Of a stretch of DNA of 64,000 nucleotides, positions 24,631 to 34,263 are shown piece by piece. The position numbers were made by a program, and so were the translations under genes. Source of the DNA: Imperialibacter sp040222815 (GTDB lineage: Bacteria > Bacteroidota > Bacteroidia > Cytophagales > Cyclobacteriaceae); assembly GCF_040222815.1 (NCBI RefSeq), contig NZ_JAVKCH010000037.1:50884-114883 (forward strand), written 5' to 3'. The notes beneath the pieces were generated by a model. That model was not told the origin of the DNA and made no database searches. It saw only the letters and a program-made list of their open reading frames with translations. How positions within the stretch are numbered: position 1 is the stretch's first letter; every line of letters begins with the position of its first letter.

Positions 24631-27600
24631 TTGTGAAGCGGCTGCCGTTGTCAGGTTTGCTCATCACTTCAATGCTACCAGCGTGTCGTTCAATAATGCC
24701 AAACGTGATAGACAGACCCAACCCGGTGCCTTTTCCATAGCCTTTGGTGGTGAAGAAGGGTTCAAATATTTTGTTCTGAATGTCGTCCGACATGCCGCAG
24801 CCGTCGTCTTCCACATAGATCTTTACCTTATCGGCAAAACCTTCGGTTCTGATGATTACGACGCCTTTTTCGGCCACTGCGTCCAGAGCGTTCGAGATAA
24901 GGTTCATAAACACCTGATTGATTTGGCCGGGAAAGCATTCAACAGGCTTCATCGAGTCGCCGTATTCCTTCCTTATGCGAACCCTTTTTTCTTTGATCTT
25001 CGGAGAAAGCAGCACTAGTGAATTGTCGATACCTATATGAAGGTTAGTCAGCTGCTTATCGCCCTTGTCGTTCATGGAGAAGGTTCGCAGCCCGTGGACA
25101 ATTTGCGACGTTCTAACGGCCCCCTCACGAATCGCCTCCACCACCTGGAACATGCCCTCTTTGGTTTCATTGAAATACAGTTCCTCTTTAAGGGCGGTTA
25201 TTTCCTGCAAAAAAGCAGGTGAAATATTTGTTTCATCTGATTCTTCCAGCTCAGCGTACTTGTTGAGCACGGTAATAAGGTCTTGCAGGGAATTCTTGAG
25301 CCCGTCCACGCCTGCATAAACAAAGTTGACGGGGTTGTTGATCTCGTGTGCAATGCCAGCAGTAAGCTCACCCAGTGACGCCATTTTTTCAGCTTGAATG
25401 AGCTTCGCTTGCGCAGCCTTCAACTCCATCAGCGCTTTTTCAAGGTTGTGGGTCTTTTCAGCAATTTGTTGGTAAGCAGAGGCATTCTCAAGGGCGATGG
25501 CTACGTGCAACGCCAGGCTTCTCAGTATATTGACCTGATAGGTTTGGTACTGCTCAGCTTCCAGATGCTGAACCGTTAACACACCTATGCGCTTATTTTT
25601 CACCACAAGTGGGAGATAAATCACCGACCTGTAAACCGAATGGTTGGTAGAAAATCCCACAAAATCGGGTTGCAAGGTGGTATCGAAGAAAATTTCTTCC
25701 CTTGAGTTTTCAAGACAAGCAATGGCCGGGTGATCGGCCTTTTTATGAGAGACATTTATTTTTTCTATTGAAGCTGAGCCTTTGCTTATTACCTGAAACC
25801 TCAGCTTGTGGCTGTCTTCTTCAAAAAGGCCTACTCCGACAATCGAGTAGTCCATCAGGCCATGTATATACCTGAACACAATTTGCACAATATCACTTAC
25901 CGAAAGGTGGGAGTTGATCTCTTTGGCCACCTCACTGAGGCGCTTAATATCATTGTACGACTCTTCCAGCTTGTCTTTCTGAGTTTCAATTTCCTCTTTT
26001 TGGTAGTTGATTTCTTCGTTCTGGCCCTGTAGCAGTTTCTTAGCCCGTGCGTTGATGCGGTAGCTCCTCAGAATAAGGAACAAAATGACCAATACCAGGG
26101 AGGTGACGCCGATGAAGAAATTTCTCAGGCTTTTGATTTTGGTCAGCTCAAGATCCTGAATGGCCTGCTCCTGAAGGAGAATTTCGATCTCTTTCTGGTT
26201 TTCTTTTTCTTCCAGCTCCTTTTTCTTGAGAGCAAGGTCTTGAATGAACTTGTTTTTTTGCAACAACTCTATGTCATTGTCTTTGTTTTGTGCCTCTAGT
26301 CTGGCCTGCTCCAGTTTAAGCTTTTGCTCTTCCTGGATTTTCTCTGCGAGCTGTTTCCCCAGAATGATTCGCTGGATTTCATTGTCACGTTGCAGCAAGT
26401 CAATATCCCTTTGCTTTTCCTGAGATTCGAGCTGAAGCTCTTTCAATGCCAGGTCTTTAATTTCCTTTTCTACCATCAGCAGCCTGATCTCGTTCTCTTT
26501 TTTGTCCAGCGTAAGTAGCTGATTGAGCTGAGACTTGGCATGTCGTTGTCGGTCAGTGGAAATGGAATCGGACAACCAGGCAAATTTTTTGAAGTATCCC
26601 AGAGACTGTTTGTAATCGCCAAGATGTTCGTGAATGTCGGAAAGGCGCTTATAGGTGACAATAAGGTCTTCGGACTTTTGTGGGAGCTTCTCGCCAATTT
26701 GAATGGCAGTTTCAGCAAATGTTCTTGCTTTTTCCCACTGATCCATTTTCATGTAGGTGGCAACTACCTCGTTGTATAGCGGAAGTGTTTTTGAGGGAGT
26801 CTTTCTTGCTTCATTCGATTTGATGGCTTCGAAGAAGTAGTTCAGCGCTCTGGAATTGTCGCCCATATCATGGTAAATGCTCCCGATATTTGCCAGCAGC
26901 ACCATGTCGCCCACATAGAATGGATCATTGCTATGATGCTTCAGGTCGAGTTCGAGCGACTCTTTGAAGTATTCCAGGGCCAACATTTTTTCATCCAGGT
27001 ACTGATAGAGGTAACCAATGTTATTCAGGGCGGCAATGATGCCGGGAGCATCCTTTGAAGCCTGGTAAATGGACAACACCTGCAGGTCGTAAGCCAGGGC
27101 CAGGGTGTGCTTCTTTTCGTCGATATGCAGAAGGGCAAGCCTGCGTAATAGCGTCAACTCAGCTTGCTTGTCGTCGCTGCTAATCAGGTGAAGCATGAGT
27201 TGGTAGTTCTCAATCGCTTTCTGGTTGTTGCCAGCCAGCTCAAAGGCCCTGGCAGCCTTTCCCAGGCTATACTTCATGCCCAGTGTGTCGCTGATCTCTT
27301 TTTTCTCCTCATAGGCCTTCATGAAATACACCCAGGCTTTTTGTGGCACTTTCCATTCATCGTATAGCTCACCGATAAGGTCGTTGCTTTGCGATGCTTC
27401 CATTTGTTTGCCAAGGAGTTCAAACTCCCTAAGGGCGACGAGATAATGATTGAGCGAGGAGGCGAATTGTTCTTTTTGCTTGTAGCTGTCGCCGATCACT
27501 ATATTGCTTCTGGCTATGAGGCATCGGATGGCCCTCGACTCCGCCATGGCGAGTGCATTGTTACCATAAAAAATTGCTGAGTCCAGTCTCTTTTCGGAGA

Positions 27601-27736
27601 GGGCTATTTCTGCTTTTAGCAAGAAGGAAGTCGCCTTCAGGCTGTCTTCTGTATAGGGATAGGGAGTTTCTTGTGAGAAAGCAGTTTCCCACACAAGAAA
27701 GATAAGAATGAGCAGTATGTAGGCTTTCTTAAGCAA
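24614..27736 (-). CDS. TPR-GAF sensor histidine kinase
   Basis: 1040 residues. Signal peptide (MLKKAYILLILIFLVWETAF), then about eight tetratricopeptide repeats in the periplasm (about 30-410, e.g. NNIGYLYQYLDEKMLALEYF), a long charged coiled coil (about 420-535), one membrane helix (about 537-558), a second coiled coil, a GAF domain (about 600-750), and the kinase: phospho-acceptor His797 in LGELTAGIAHEINNPVNFVY, N-box NQVFMNLISNALDAV, G-boxes VEDDGCGMSDDIQ and GYGKGTGLGLSITFG. It is the ADHF-type kinase common in Bacteroidota, without its own receiver domain. The start overlaps the end of the receiver-kinase gene by 8 bp. Confidence 0.92.
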   Translation of the reverse strand: MLKKAYILLILIFLVWETAFSQETPYPYTEDSLKATSFLLKAEIALSEKRLDSAIFYGNNALAMAESRAIRCLIARSNIVIGDSYKQKEQFASSLNHYLVALREFELLGKQMEASQSNDLIGELYDEWKVPQKAWVYFMKAYEEKKEISDTLGMKYSLGKAARAFELAGNNQKAIENYQLMLHLISSDDKQAELTLLRRLALLHIDEKKHTLALAYDLQVLSIYQASKDAPGIIAALNNIGYLYQYLDEKMLALEYFKESLELDLKHHSNDPFYVGDMVLLANIGSIYHDMGDNSRALNYFFEAIKSNEARKTPSKTLPLYNEVVATYMKMDQWEKARTFAETAIQIGEKLPQKSEDLIVTYKRLSDIHEHLGDYKQSLGYFKKFAWLSDSISTDRQRHAKSQLNQLLTLDKKENEIRLLMVEKEIKDLALKELQLESQEKQRDIDLLQRDNEIQRIILGKQLAEKIQEEQKLKLEQARLEAQNKDNDIELLQKNKFIQDLALKKKELEEKENQKEIEILLQEQAIQDLELTKIKSLRNFFIGVTSLVLVILFLILRSYRINARAKKLLQGQNEEINYQKEEIETQKDKLEESYNDIKRLSEVAKEINSHLSVSDIVQIVFRYIHGLMDYSIVGVGLFEEDSHKLRFQVISKGSASIEKINVSHKKADHPAIACLENSREEIFFDTTLQPDFVGFSTNHSVYRSVIYLPLVVKNKRIGVLTVQHLEAEQYQTYQVNILRSLALHVAIALENASAYQQIAEKTHNLEKALMELKAAQAKLIQAEKMASLGELTAGIAHEINNPVNFVYAGVDGLKNSLQDLITVLNKYAELEESDETNISPAFLQEITALKEELYFNETKEGMFQVVEAIREGAVRTSQIVHGLRTFSMNDKGDKQLTNLHIGIDNSLVLLSPKIKEKRVRIRKEYGDSMKPVECFPGQINQVFMNLISNALDAVAEKGVVIIRTEGFADKVKIYVEDDGCGMSDDIQNKIFEPFFTTKGYGKGTGLGLSITFGIIERHAGSIEVMSKPDNGSRFTITLPV

Positions 27737-28937
27737 TTTCTTTTTGGGTTACAACCTCATACAGAGGAAGGTATACTTTTACTTTGGTTCCCTTATTCAC
27801 GCTGCTATCGATAATAAGCTGTCCATGCATTTTTTCTATGAACTCCTTGCCCAGCCTGAGACCCAGGCCTGCACCTTTTTCATTCATAGTGCCCCTTCTT
27901 GGCTCGCTCCACATATTTCCCTTCAGTTTGTCGATCAGTTCTTGTGGAATGCCTACCCCGTCGTCGACAATTGAAATGATGACTACATCCTTTTCTTTAC
28001 TGAACGAAAGGTGTATTTCCCCTTTTTCGTGAGAGTACTTGATAGCATTGCTGATCAGGTTCCTCAGCACAAGACTTACCATGTTTTCATCCACCATTGA
28101 CCATAGCGGGTGTCCATCAGTTTCCATGACAATTTGGATGTCTTTCTGTGAGGCCAGAAAATCGAATAAATCCACCTGGCCTTTGGCTACCTTCACCAGG
28201 TCAGTTTTTTTGTTGCTGATTTTAATATCACCTGTTTGCGACAATGACCAGTGAAGTAGGTTGTCGAGCAGTTGGGTAACGTGTTGGAGGTACTCCTTTG
28301 CTTTTTCGCCCAGGTCATGCACTTTTTGCTCATCAAGCTGATGCTTAAAGCTGAGCATAATTTCGAGCAGGATGTTTAGTGAAGCGATAGGCAGTTTCAG
28401 ATCATGAGAGATGATCGAAAAAAATTTGTCCTTGACTTCATTGAGAGTGGAGAGCTCCTTATTTTTCGTGGCCAGCTCCTGGGTGCGTTCAATCACCTTT
28501 TGCTCCAGATTAGCCTTGGCCTTGCCCAGGTCGTCGATCAGGGCTTTGTTTTGAGTGCTGAGTTCGTATTTCTGTATGGCGTTGTTGAGGGTAAGCAGCA
28601 AGTGGTTGGAATCCCACGGCTTGAGTATGAACTGGTAAATACCTACCTCATTGACCGCTTTGAGTATCACGTCAATATCGCTGTAGGCAGTGAGAATCAT
28701 CTTGATGGAATCGGGCGATATCTGGTTAGCTTTCGATAGGAAATCGATGCCAGTCATGCCAGGCATTCTTTGGTCAGAAATGATCACCTGAACCACCTCA
28801 GTCTTCAAAATAGACAGGGCCTCCTCCGCTGAATTGGACGTGATTACCTTGAAATTCCTGAAAAAGGCATTGCGAAATACGATGAGGTTGTTCGACTCAT
28901 CGTCTACATATAAAATAGAATACTTTTTTTCTTGCAA
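27729..28937 (-). CDS. Response-regulator receiver fused to a histidine kinase
   Basis: 402 residues, soluble. An N-terminal receiver domain has the acidic pair Asp12-Asp13, phospho-acceptor Asp55 (VIISDQRMPGMTG), Thr83 and Lys106 (FILKPW). A coiled linker (about 128-168) leads to HisKA with His178 (FFSIISHDLKLPIASLNILL) and HATPase (LRNLISNAIKYSHEKGE, DDGVGIPQEL, EKGAGLGLRLGKEFIEKMHG). The order receiver-kinase is that of phosphorelay intermediates. The gene precedes and overlaps the TPR-GAF kinase, suggesting they exchange phosphate; no DNA-binding output is encoded nearby. Confidence 0.92.
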   Translation of the reverse strand: MQEKKYSILYVDDESNNLIVFRNAFFRNFKVITSNSAEEALSILKTEVVQVIISDQRMPGMTGIDFLSKANQISPDSIKMILTAYSDIDVILKAVNEVGIYQFILKPWDSNHLLLTLNNAIQKYELSTQNKALIDDLGKAKANLEQKVIERTQELATKNKELSTLNEVKDKFFSIISHDLKLPIASLNILLEIMLSFKHQLDEQKVHDLGEKAKEYLQHVTQLLDNLLHWSLSQTGDIKISNKKTDLVKVAKGQVDLFDFLASQKDIQIVMETDGHPLWSMVDENMVSLVLRNLISNAIKYSHEKGEIHLSFSKEKDVVIISIVDDGVGIPQELIDKLKGNMWSEPRRGTMNEKGAGLGLRLGKEFIEKMHGQLIIDSSVNKGTKVKVYLPLYEVVTQKEIA

Positions 28938-29147
28938 GGTGGTTTGATTAGGTAGTTGCTAAGTATTAAACATTCAGACGGAAAAGAACCCCCATATTGT
29001 TACAAAACTTTAGCTTCACTACCGTCTTTTTTGTGTTTGGTTACCCTGTGCAGCGACATTTTTCATTCTATCCATACTTTTTTTGGGCAATGTTGACAAT
29101 AATGGACAAACTAACTTTTATGTTTGCCCGGGAAGAATTGACCAAGT

Positions 29148-29711
29148 ATGAACAGACAAAGTTTTCTGCTACAGCATCTTTTAAAGGGCCTGGCCTGGTT
29201 TGCTCTTTTGGTGATAGCTTACCTTGTAGTGAAACGTTATGTGGATGTTGACTACCTGGATTGGCTGTCTCCCATATACGAAAAGCCGCTGTACGTATTT
29301 TCAATATTCACAGTCTCCGAGGTTGTGGTGGGCATCATTCCACCCGAGGTATTTATGATCTGGTCGCTCAGAGAAGGAGTGGCAGCCATTTATATCTCTA
29401 ACGTTTTGATTTTGGCCACGCTTTCCTATGCTGCAGGAGTGATCGGGTACTTTATTGGCTCCTACCTCAATCAGACCCAGTTCTACAAAACCCTCGAGAA
29501 AAACTTTTTTGGTAAGTACACCACCTACCTGGACGAATATGGCGGCTTTTTGATCATTGTCGCTGCGCTCACACCACTACCTTTTTCAGGCATTTGCATG
29601 CTAGTGGGCGCCTTGAAATATTCGTTCAAAAAGATGTTGCTATTCTCCCTTACCCGGTTCATACGCTTTAGTGCGTATGCTTATATTATCTGGGCCGCCC
29701 ACTATTTTTAA
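29148..29711 (+). CDS. VTT/DedA-like (SNARE-associated) membrane protein
   Basis: 187 residues with five hydrophobic segments. The core resembles the VTT domain: TVSEVVVGIIPPEVFMIW with two prolines in a re-entrant loop (about 55-75), then YAAGVIGYFIGSYL (about 100-115), and FLIIVAALTPLPFSGICMLV with the Thr-Pro loop (about 138-157), followed by RFIRFSAYAYIIW. VTT proteins include DedA and TMEM41-like lipid scramblases or undecaprenyl-phosphate flippases. The role here is inferred only from the family. It is convergent with the next gene across 7 bp. Confidence 0.8.
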   Translation: MNRQSFLLQHLLKGLAWFALLVIAYLVVKRYVDVDYLDWLSPIYEKPLYVFSIFTVSEVVVGIIPPEVFMIWSLREGVAAIYISNVLILATLSYAAGVIGYFIGSYLNQTQFYKTLEKNFFGKYTTYLDEYGGFLIIVAALTPLPFSGICMLVGALKYSFKKMLLFSLTRFIRFSAYAYIIWAAHYF

Positions 29712-29718
29712 TTAACTT

Positions 29719-30489
29719 CTACTTCATCGAGTTAATTTTATTGATTATCGCCACATAGTCTTCAACATCCTTAGGCTTGATCTTATTGGCCTTGGCATAC
29801 GCTTTTAATTCGGTTTCTTTTCCAGGCAAAAGTGAGAACACATTGGAGTTCTTGCCTTTGCTTAGCTCAATAGCTTTGCCATTTACGATGGAGAGATAAA
29901 CCGGTTTCTTCAGAATTTGATCATTCTTGTTGCCGACATTCAGGGCTATGTTGTAGTCCGCCTTCTTGATTGTGATCTTTTCGTAAGAATAAAGCGGCAC
30001 AGCTCCGTCAACGATTACCTCCAGAAAAATATTGGCGGGCATATCGTCGCCGCTGCCCTTTAGCTGATTCACGTTGACATACCTTTGGTACTTATTGGTA
30101 GAACTTTTCAGGTCAAAATATTTTACTTTATTTCCGTCCAATCCTCTTACACCATCATCATAGTTGATCTCAATAAGGTTGCTTCTCAGGTCATACCTTA
30201 TAACCAAACCCTCATAAACTTTTGGGGCCATAGTCAACTCAAATTTACCTTCCCTGAATTCGGAATCCAGATAGAAGTCTCCTTCGAGCGATGCCGGCGG
30301 CAGGGGTATTCCGAAAGTGGCCGTGTTGGGGTTGACAACGGCAAGGCGGTCAACAGCATTTTGCTTTTGCAGGTATTCGTTGCCTGATGTGGAGGCTGTA
30401 CTTCCAACATTTGAGCCCTGGGCGAAGGATGAAGAAATTGCTGTAGAAAATAAAAGTGATAGCGTTATTTGAGCTACGTGTTTTCTCAT
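29719..30489 (-). CDS. Secreted hypothetical protein
   Basis: 256 residues from ATG 30489 (MRKHVAQITLSLLFSTAISS then SFAQ), a clear signal peptide. Extending upstream to 30612 would enter the divergent hemH gene, so I reject that. The mature part is beta-rich (GDFYLDSEFREGKFELTMAP, LVIRYDLRSNLIEINYDDG, KVKYFDL) and ends in a helical Lys-rich stretch (KANKIKPKDVEDYVAIINKI). It reads like a periplasmic or outer-membrane-associated protein of a Cytophagales-wide unknown family. It is divergent from hemH with an 82-bp gap. Confidence 0.65.
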   Translation of the reverse strand: MRKHVAQITLSLLFSTAISSSFAQGSNVGSTASTSGNEYLQKQNAVDRLAVVNPNTATFGIPLPPASLEGDFYLDSEFREGKFELTMAPKVYEGLVIRYDLRSNLIEINYDDGVRGLDGNKVKYFDLKSSTNKYQRYVNVNQLKGSGDDMPANIFLEVIVDGAVPLYSYEKITIKKADYNIALNVGNKNDQILKKPVYLSIVNGKAIELSKGKNSNVFSLLPGKETELKAYAKANKIKPKDVEDYVAIINKINSMK

Positions 30490-30571
30490 GATTGCATTTT
30501 GTTTAACTAAATTAATTAAAAGAATTCGACAACCATCCTTAAAAAATCCTGTTAGTCTATAAATTTGAAAT

Positions 30572-31603
30572 ATGAATAACAAGAAAGGGAAAAAGGGAGT
30601 GTTGCTGGTCAATTTAGGAACACCAGATCAGCCAGATACCCCTAATGTAAGGAAATACCTGAGAGAATTTTTAATGGACGGCCGGGTAATTGATATTCCT
30701 TTTGTACAAAGGTGGATGCTTATTAACTTTATCATTGCTCCCTTTCGTGCGCCTAAGTCAGCGGCAGAGTATCAAAAGCTGTGGGATGAGCGTGGTTCGC
30801 CGCTTAAATATTATGGGGAAGACGTCAGGGACTTACTTCAGAAAGAATTGACCAAAGATTACGTGGTTGCACTGGCCATGCGGTATCAAAACCCGAGCAT
30901 AGCATCGGGGCTGGACGAGTTAAAGAAAGCTCACGTGAGCGAAATAATTGTGGTGCCTCTTTTTCCACAATATGCCTCCGCCAGCACTGGCTCAGTGGCT
31001 GATAAAGTAATGGAGCTTGTTCGGAAATGGCAGATTATACCAAATATTCGTTTCATCAATCAGTTTGCCGACGACCCACTGTTCATAGAAGTGATTGCTC
31101 AGCGGGCAAAAAAATGGATGGAGCAGCATGACTACGATCACTACTTATTCAGCTATCATGGGTTGCCCGAGAGGCAGATTCTCAAAGGATCGGTTGGTTC
31201 CCAGTGTCAGCTGGGCAAGTGTTGCAATAGCTTCCACGACAAGAACCGGTATTGCTACCGGGCCCAGTGCTTTCTTACCTCACGGTTGATTGCTGAAAGC
31301 CTGGGTATTCCTGAAGACAAATACACAGTTGCTTTTCAAAGCAGGCTGGGCAAAACCCCCTGGATACAACCATACACTGACGAGAAGCTGGTAGAGTTTG
31401 CTGAAAAAGGCTACAAAAAAGTGCTCGCCTTTTCTCCGGCTTTTGTATCGGATTGCCTCGAAACAACTGTTGAAGTCGGCGAGACCTACCATGAGCAATT
31501 TTTAGAGGCCGGCGGGGAACGCTGGGACTTGGTGGAAAGCCTCAATGATCATCCCCTTTGGATACAATGCCTCAAAAACCTTGTGATGGAGAAAGCTTCT
31601 TAG
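30572..31603 (+). CDS. hemH: Ferrochelatase
   Basis: 343 residues. GVLLVNLGTPDQPDTPNVRKYLREFL opens the family fold; catalytic His196 lies in LFSYHGLPER and the conserved Glu297 in DCLETTVEVGE. It inserts Fe2+ into protoporphyrin IX in the last step of heme synthesis. A Cys-rich insert follows the active-site His: Cys212, 217, 218, 228 and 233, reminiscent of the internal [2Fe-2S] ligands reported in some bacterial ferrochelatases. TAAATTTG at 30560-30567 lies just before the ATG, but no matching -33 element is seen. Heme demand is consistent with the diheme cytochrome in this window. Confidence 0.95.
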   Translation: MNNKKGKKGVLLVNLGTPDQPDTPNVRKYLREFLMDGRVIDIPFVQRWMLINFIIAPFRAPKSAAEYQKLWDERGSPLKYYGEDVRDLLQKELTKDYVVALAMRYQNPSIASGLDELKKAHVSEIIVVPLFPQYASASTGSVADKVMELVRKWQIIPNIRFINQFADDPLFIEVIAQRAKKWMEQHDYDHYLFSYHGLPERQILKGSVGSQCQLGKCCNSFHDKNRYCYRAQCFLTSRLIAESLGIPEDKYTVAFQSRLGKTPWIQPYTDEKLVEFAEKGYKKVLAFSPAFVSDCLETTVEVGETYHEQFLEAGGERWDLVESLNDHPLWIQCLKNLVMEKAS

Positions 31604-31604
31604 G

Positions 31605-32747
31605 TCAGGCCCTGACGGCCACAAGCTCAGTCAGTTTTTGAACAGTGAAGTCGATGTCCTGCTGGGTGGTGAAGCGAGAGAAAGAAAACCGGATATTTCC
31701 CCGCATGGGATCTACTCCCAAGGCACCCAACACATGTGAACCCACATTGGAGCCACTGGAGCAAGCGCTGCCACCAGATGCCGAGACTCCTTCTATATCA
31801 AGGCTGAAAAGAAGCATGTCATTGTCTTCGTTGGGAGGAAGACTGACGCTGAGCACGGTGTAAAGGCTATTAGCCAAATTGGCGGAGTCGCCGTTAAAGG
31901 TGATGCCCTCAACGCTGGCGGATAGCTGGCGGATCATGTTTTCTTTCAAGCTTTCCATGTGCTTTCGGTGCTCGTCCATATGCTCGTAGGCAAGCTCCAA
32001 CGCTTTGGCTATGCCGATGATACCCGGAACGTTTTCAGTGCCTCCCCGCATATTTCTTTCCTGCGCTCCACCGTGAATGAAAGGGTGAATCTTGCAGTTA
32101 TGGTTGATGTGCAGGAAGCCAACACCCTTTGGCCCGTGAAATTTGTGAGCCGCACCCACCATCATGTTCAGGTTAAGCGCTTGTAGGTCGTGCCGGTAGT
32201 GTCCAACTGCCTGCACAGTGTCGGTGTGAAAAACAGCCTTGTACTCCTTAGCTAGCTGACCTATTTTCTCAATATCATTCAGGTTACCAATTTCATTGTT
32301 GGCATGCATCAGGCTGACCAATGCCTTGCCGGGATGGTCTCTCAGAAATGCCTCCAGGTGATCAAGGTTCACATGGCCTTTTTCGTCAAGCTCCACATAG
32401 GTTAGGTCAATTTTGCCCTGCTCGTGCAGGTACTCAAGTGTGTGAAGCACAGCGTGGTGCTCGATTTTTGACGTGATGGCATGCGTGAGGCCATAGGCTT
32501 CAATTGACTTCGTCAGCGCAGTATTGTCAGCCTCAGTGCCGCCGGAGGTAAAAAAGATTTCCGAAGGCGAGGTATTCAGTAACTCCGCCACTTTTTTCCT
32601 TGACCTCTCAATTGCCGACCGCACCGATCGTCCATGCCCATGTATAGAACTTGGGTTGCCGAAGTGCTCGGTCAGGTAGGGCAGCATAGCCTCCAGCACT
32701 TCTTTGTCGAGTGGTGTGGTGGCAGCGTTGTCAAGGTATACTCGCAT
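31605..32747 (-). CDS. Cysteine desulfurase (NifS/IscS family)
   Basis: 380 residues. YLDNAATTPL opens the fold-type I PLP enzyme; FTSGGTEADN binds PLP, HTDTVQAVGH carries the conserved Asp and Gln, Lys202 forms the Schiff base (AAHKFHGPKG), and active-site Cys329 lies in SASGGSACSSGS. It removes sulfur from cysteine for iron-sulfur clusters or tRNA thiolation. The GSACSSGS loop is the group I (IscS/NifS) form. No iscU or other cluster gene is adjacent; it starts 4 bp after glmM instead. Confidence 0.93.
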   Translation of the reverse strand: MRVYLDNAATTPLDKEVLEAMLPYLTEHFGNPSSIHGHGRSVRSAIERSRKKVAELLNTSPSEIFFTSGGTEADNTALTKSIEAYGLTHAITSKIEHHAVLHTLEYLHEQGKIDLTYVELDEKGHVNLDHLEAFLRDHPGKALVSLMHANNEIGNLNDIEKIGQLAKEYKAVFHTDTVQAVGHYRHDLQALNLNMMVGAAHKFHGPKGVGFLHINHNCKIHPFIHGGAQERNMRGGTENVPGIIGIAKALELAYEHMDEHRKHMESLKENMIRQLSASVEGITFNGDSANLANSLYTVLSVSLPPNEDNDMLLFSLDIEGVSASGGSACSSGSNVGSHVLGALGVDPMRGNIRFSFSRFTTQQDIDFTVQKLTELVAVRA

Positions 32748-32751
32748 GGCT

Positions 32752-34143
32752 TCAGATTTTTTCTGAAATGATCTCTTTGATATCCATCATGATTTTGTGA
32801 GCCAGGTGCTCGGCCGTAGCCTGACTTTCTGACTCAGAATAAATCCGGATGATGGGCTCGGTGTTCGATTTACGAAGATGCACCCATTCTTTGTCAAATT
32901 CAATCTTGACGCCGTCCACAGTATTGATCGGCTGACGCTGGTATTTGTCTCTTATCTCGTGCAATACAAGATCAACATCCATCTCAGGCGAAAGCTCAAT
33001 CTTGTTTTTCGAAATATGGTAGCTCGGATATTTTGACCGAAGCATCGACACGCTTTTCCCAAACTTGGCCAGGTGGGTAAGAAAAAGGGCGATGCCTACG
33101 AGCGCATCCCGACCATAGTGAAGCTCAGGAAGGATCACTCCGCCATTGCCTTCGCCACCAATCACAGCGCCGATTGCTTTCATTTTTTCGACCACATTCA
33201 CTTCGCCTACGGCAGCCGCTTCGTATTTCTGACCATACTTCTCAGTCACATCTCTTAGCGCTCTGGTGGAGGAGAGGTTTGAAACCGTTGCCCCAGGCTT
33301 TTGCGACAGCACGTAGTCGGCGATAGCCACCAGGGTGTATTCTTCGCCGAAAGTATTGCCGTCCTCGCAAATCAGGGCCAGGCGATCCACGTCCGGATCC
33401 ACCACAATACCCAAATCAAACTGCCCATTTTCTATTTCACCGCAAATGTGGGTAAGGTTCTCAGGCAGTGGTTCAGGGTTGTGAGGGAAATGGCCATTGG
33501 GTTCGCCGTAGAAAACTTCGACACGGTCTACTCCCAATTTCTTCAGCAGCATTGGTACTGCTATGCCTCCTGTGGAATTCACTGCATCCACAGCAACGGA
33601 GAAGTTGCGTAGCCTGATGGCTTCAACATCTACCATCGGCAGCGCAAGAATTTTTTCGATGTGTTTTTCTATGGTGCCTTCTCTGAAGGTGTAGCTACCA
33701 AGTTTTTTAACGTCAACGAAGTCGAAGGCCTCTTCATCCGCAATCGATAAGATGCGTTCGCCGTCACTTCCAGAGAGAAACTCTCCCTTACTGTTAAGCA
33801 GTTTAAGCGCATTCCATTGTATCGGGTTGTGGCTGGCAGTGATGATGATTCCACCCCCTGCGCCTTCTTCCACCACCATCATTTCAACGGTCGGTGTAGT
33901 TGAAAGCCCGAGGTCAATGACATCGATGCCAAGCGACTGTAATGTAGACGCCACGAGGCTGGAGACGATTTCGCCGGAAATCCGTGCATCTCGCCCGATC
34001 ACCACCATTGGATGAGCCTTTTGTGTCAATAGCCACTGGCCATAGGCTGCTGCAAACTTAACAGTATCCAGAGGAGTCAAGCCGTCGCCAACTTTGCCGC
34101 CGATCGTTCCTCTGATTCCAGATATTGATTTAATTAAAGTCAC
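32752..34143 (-). CDS. glmM: Phosphoglucosamine mutase (GlmM-like)
   Basis: 463 residues from GTG 34143 (VTLIKSISGIRGTIGG, read as Met-Thr). A longer frame from a TTG 30 bp upstream is less likely because the family starts at this segment. The phosphoserine loop ITASHNPIQWN holds the active Ser104, the magnesium site is VVDPDVDRLALI, the sugar-binding loop is GGEGNGGVI and the phosphate loop near the end is RKSNTEPIIRIYSE. Bacteroidota enzymes of this form act as GlmM (glucosamine 6-phosphate to 1-phosphate, for peptidoglycan and LPS), though phosphomannomutase activity is possible. It is followed by the desulfurase gene after 4 bp. Confidence 0.85.
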   Translation of the reverse strand: MTLIKSISGIRGTIGGKVGDGLTPLDTVKFAAAYGQWLLTQKAHPMVVIGRDARISGEIVSSLVASTLQSLGIDVIDLGLSTTPTVEMMVVEEGAGGGIIITASHNPIQWNALKLLNSKGEFLSGSDGERILSIADEEAFDFVDVKKLGSYTFREGTIEKHIEKILALPMVDVEAIRLRNFSVAVDAVNSTGGIAVPMLLKKLGVDRVEVFYGEPNGHFPHNPEPLPENLTHICGEIENGQFDLGIVVDPDVDRLALICEDGNTFGEEYTLVAIADYVLSQKPGATVSNLSSTRALRDVTEKYGQKYEAAAVGEVNVVEKMKAIGAVIGGEGNGGVILPELHYGRDALVGIALFLTHLAKFGKSVSMLRSKYPSYHISKNKIELSPEMDVDLVLHEIRDKYQRQPINTVDGVKIEFDKEWVHLRKSNTEPIIRIYSESESQATAEHLAHKIMMDIKEIISEKI

Positions 34144-34263
34144 TTTTCCAGGTTTAGTTACTTGCGGGCGCAAATTTACTGAAAAAATACCGTGATAAGA
34201 TGGTAGAATTCAAAGATAATGCCTGGTTGTAGGGTAGATGTTGTCGTTAATCGATTTAACGCC

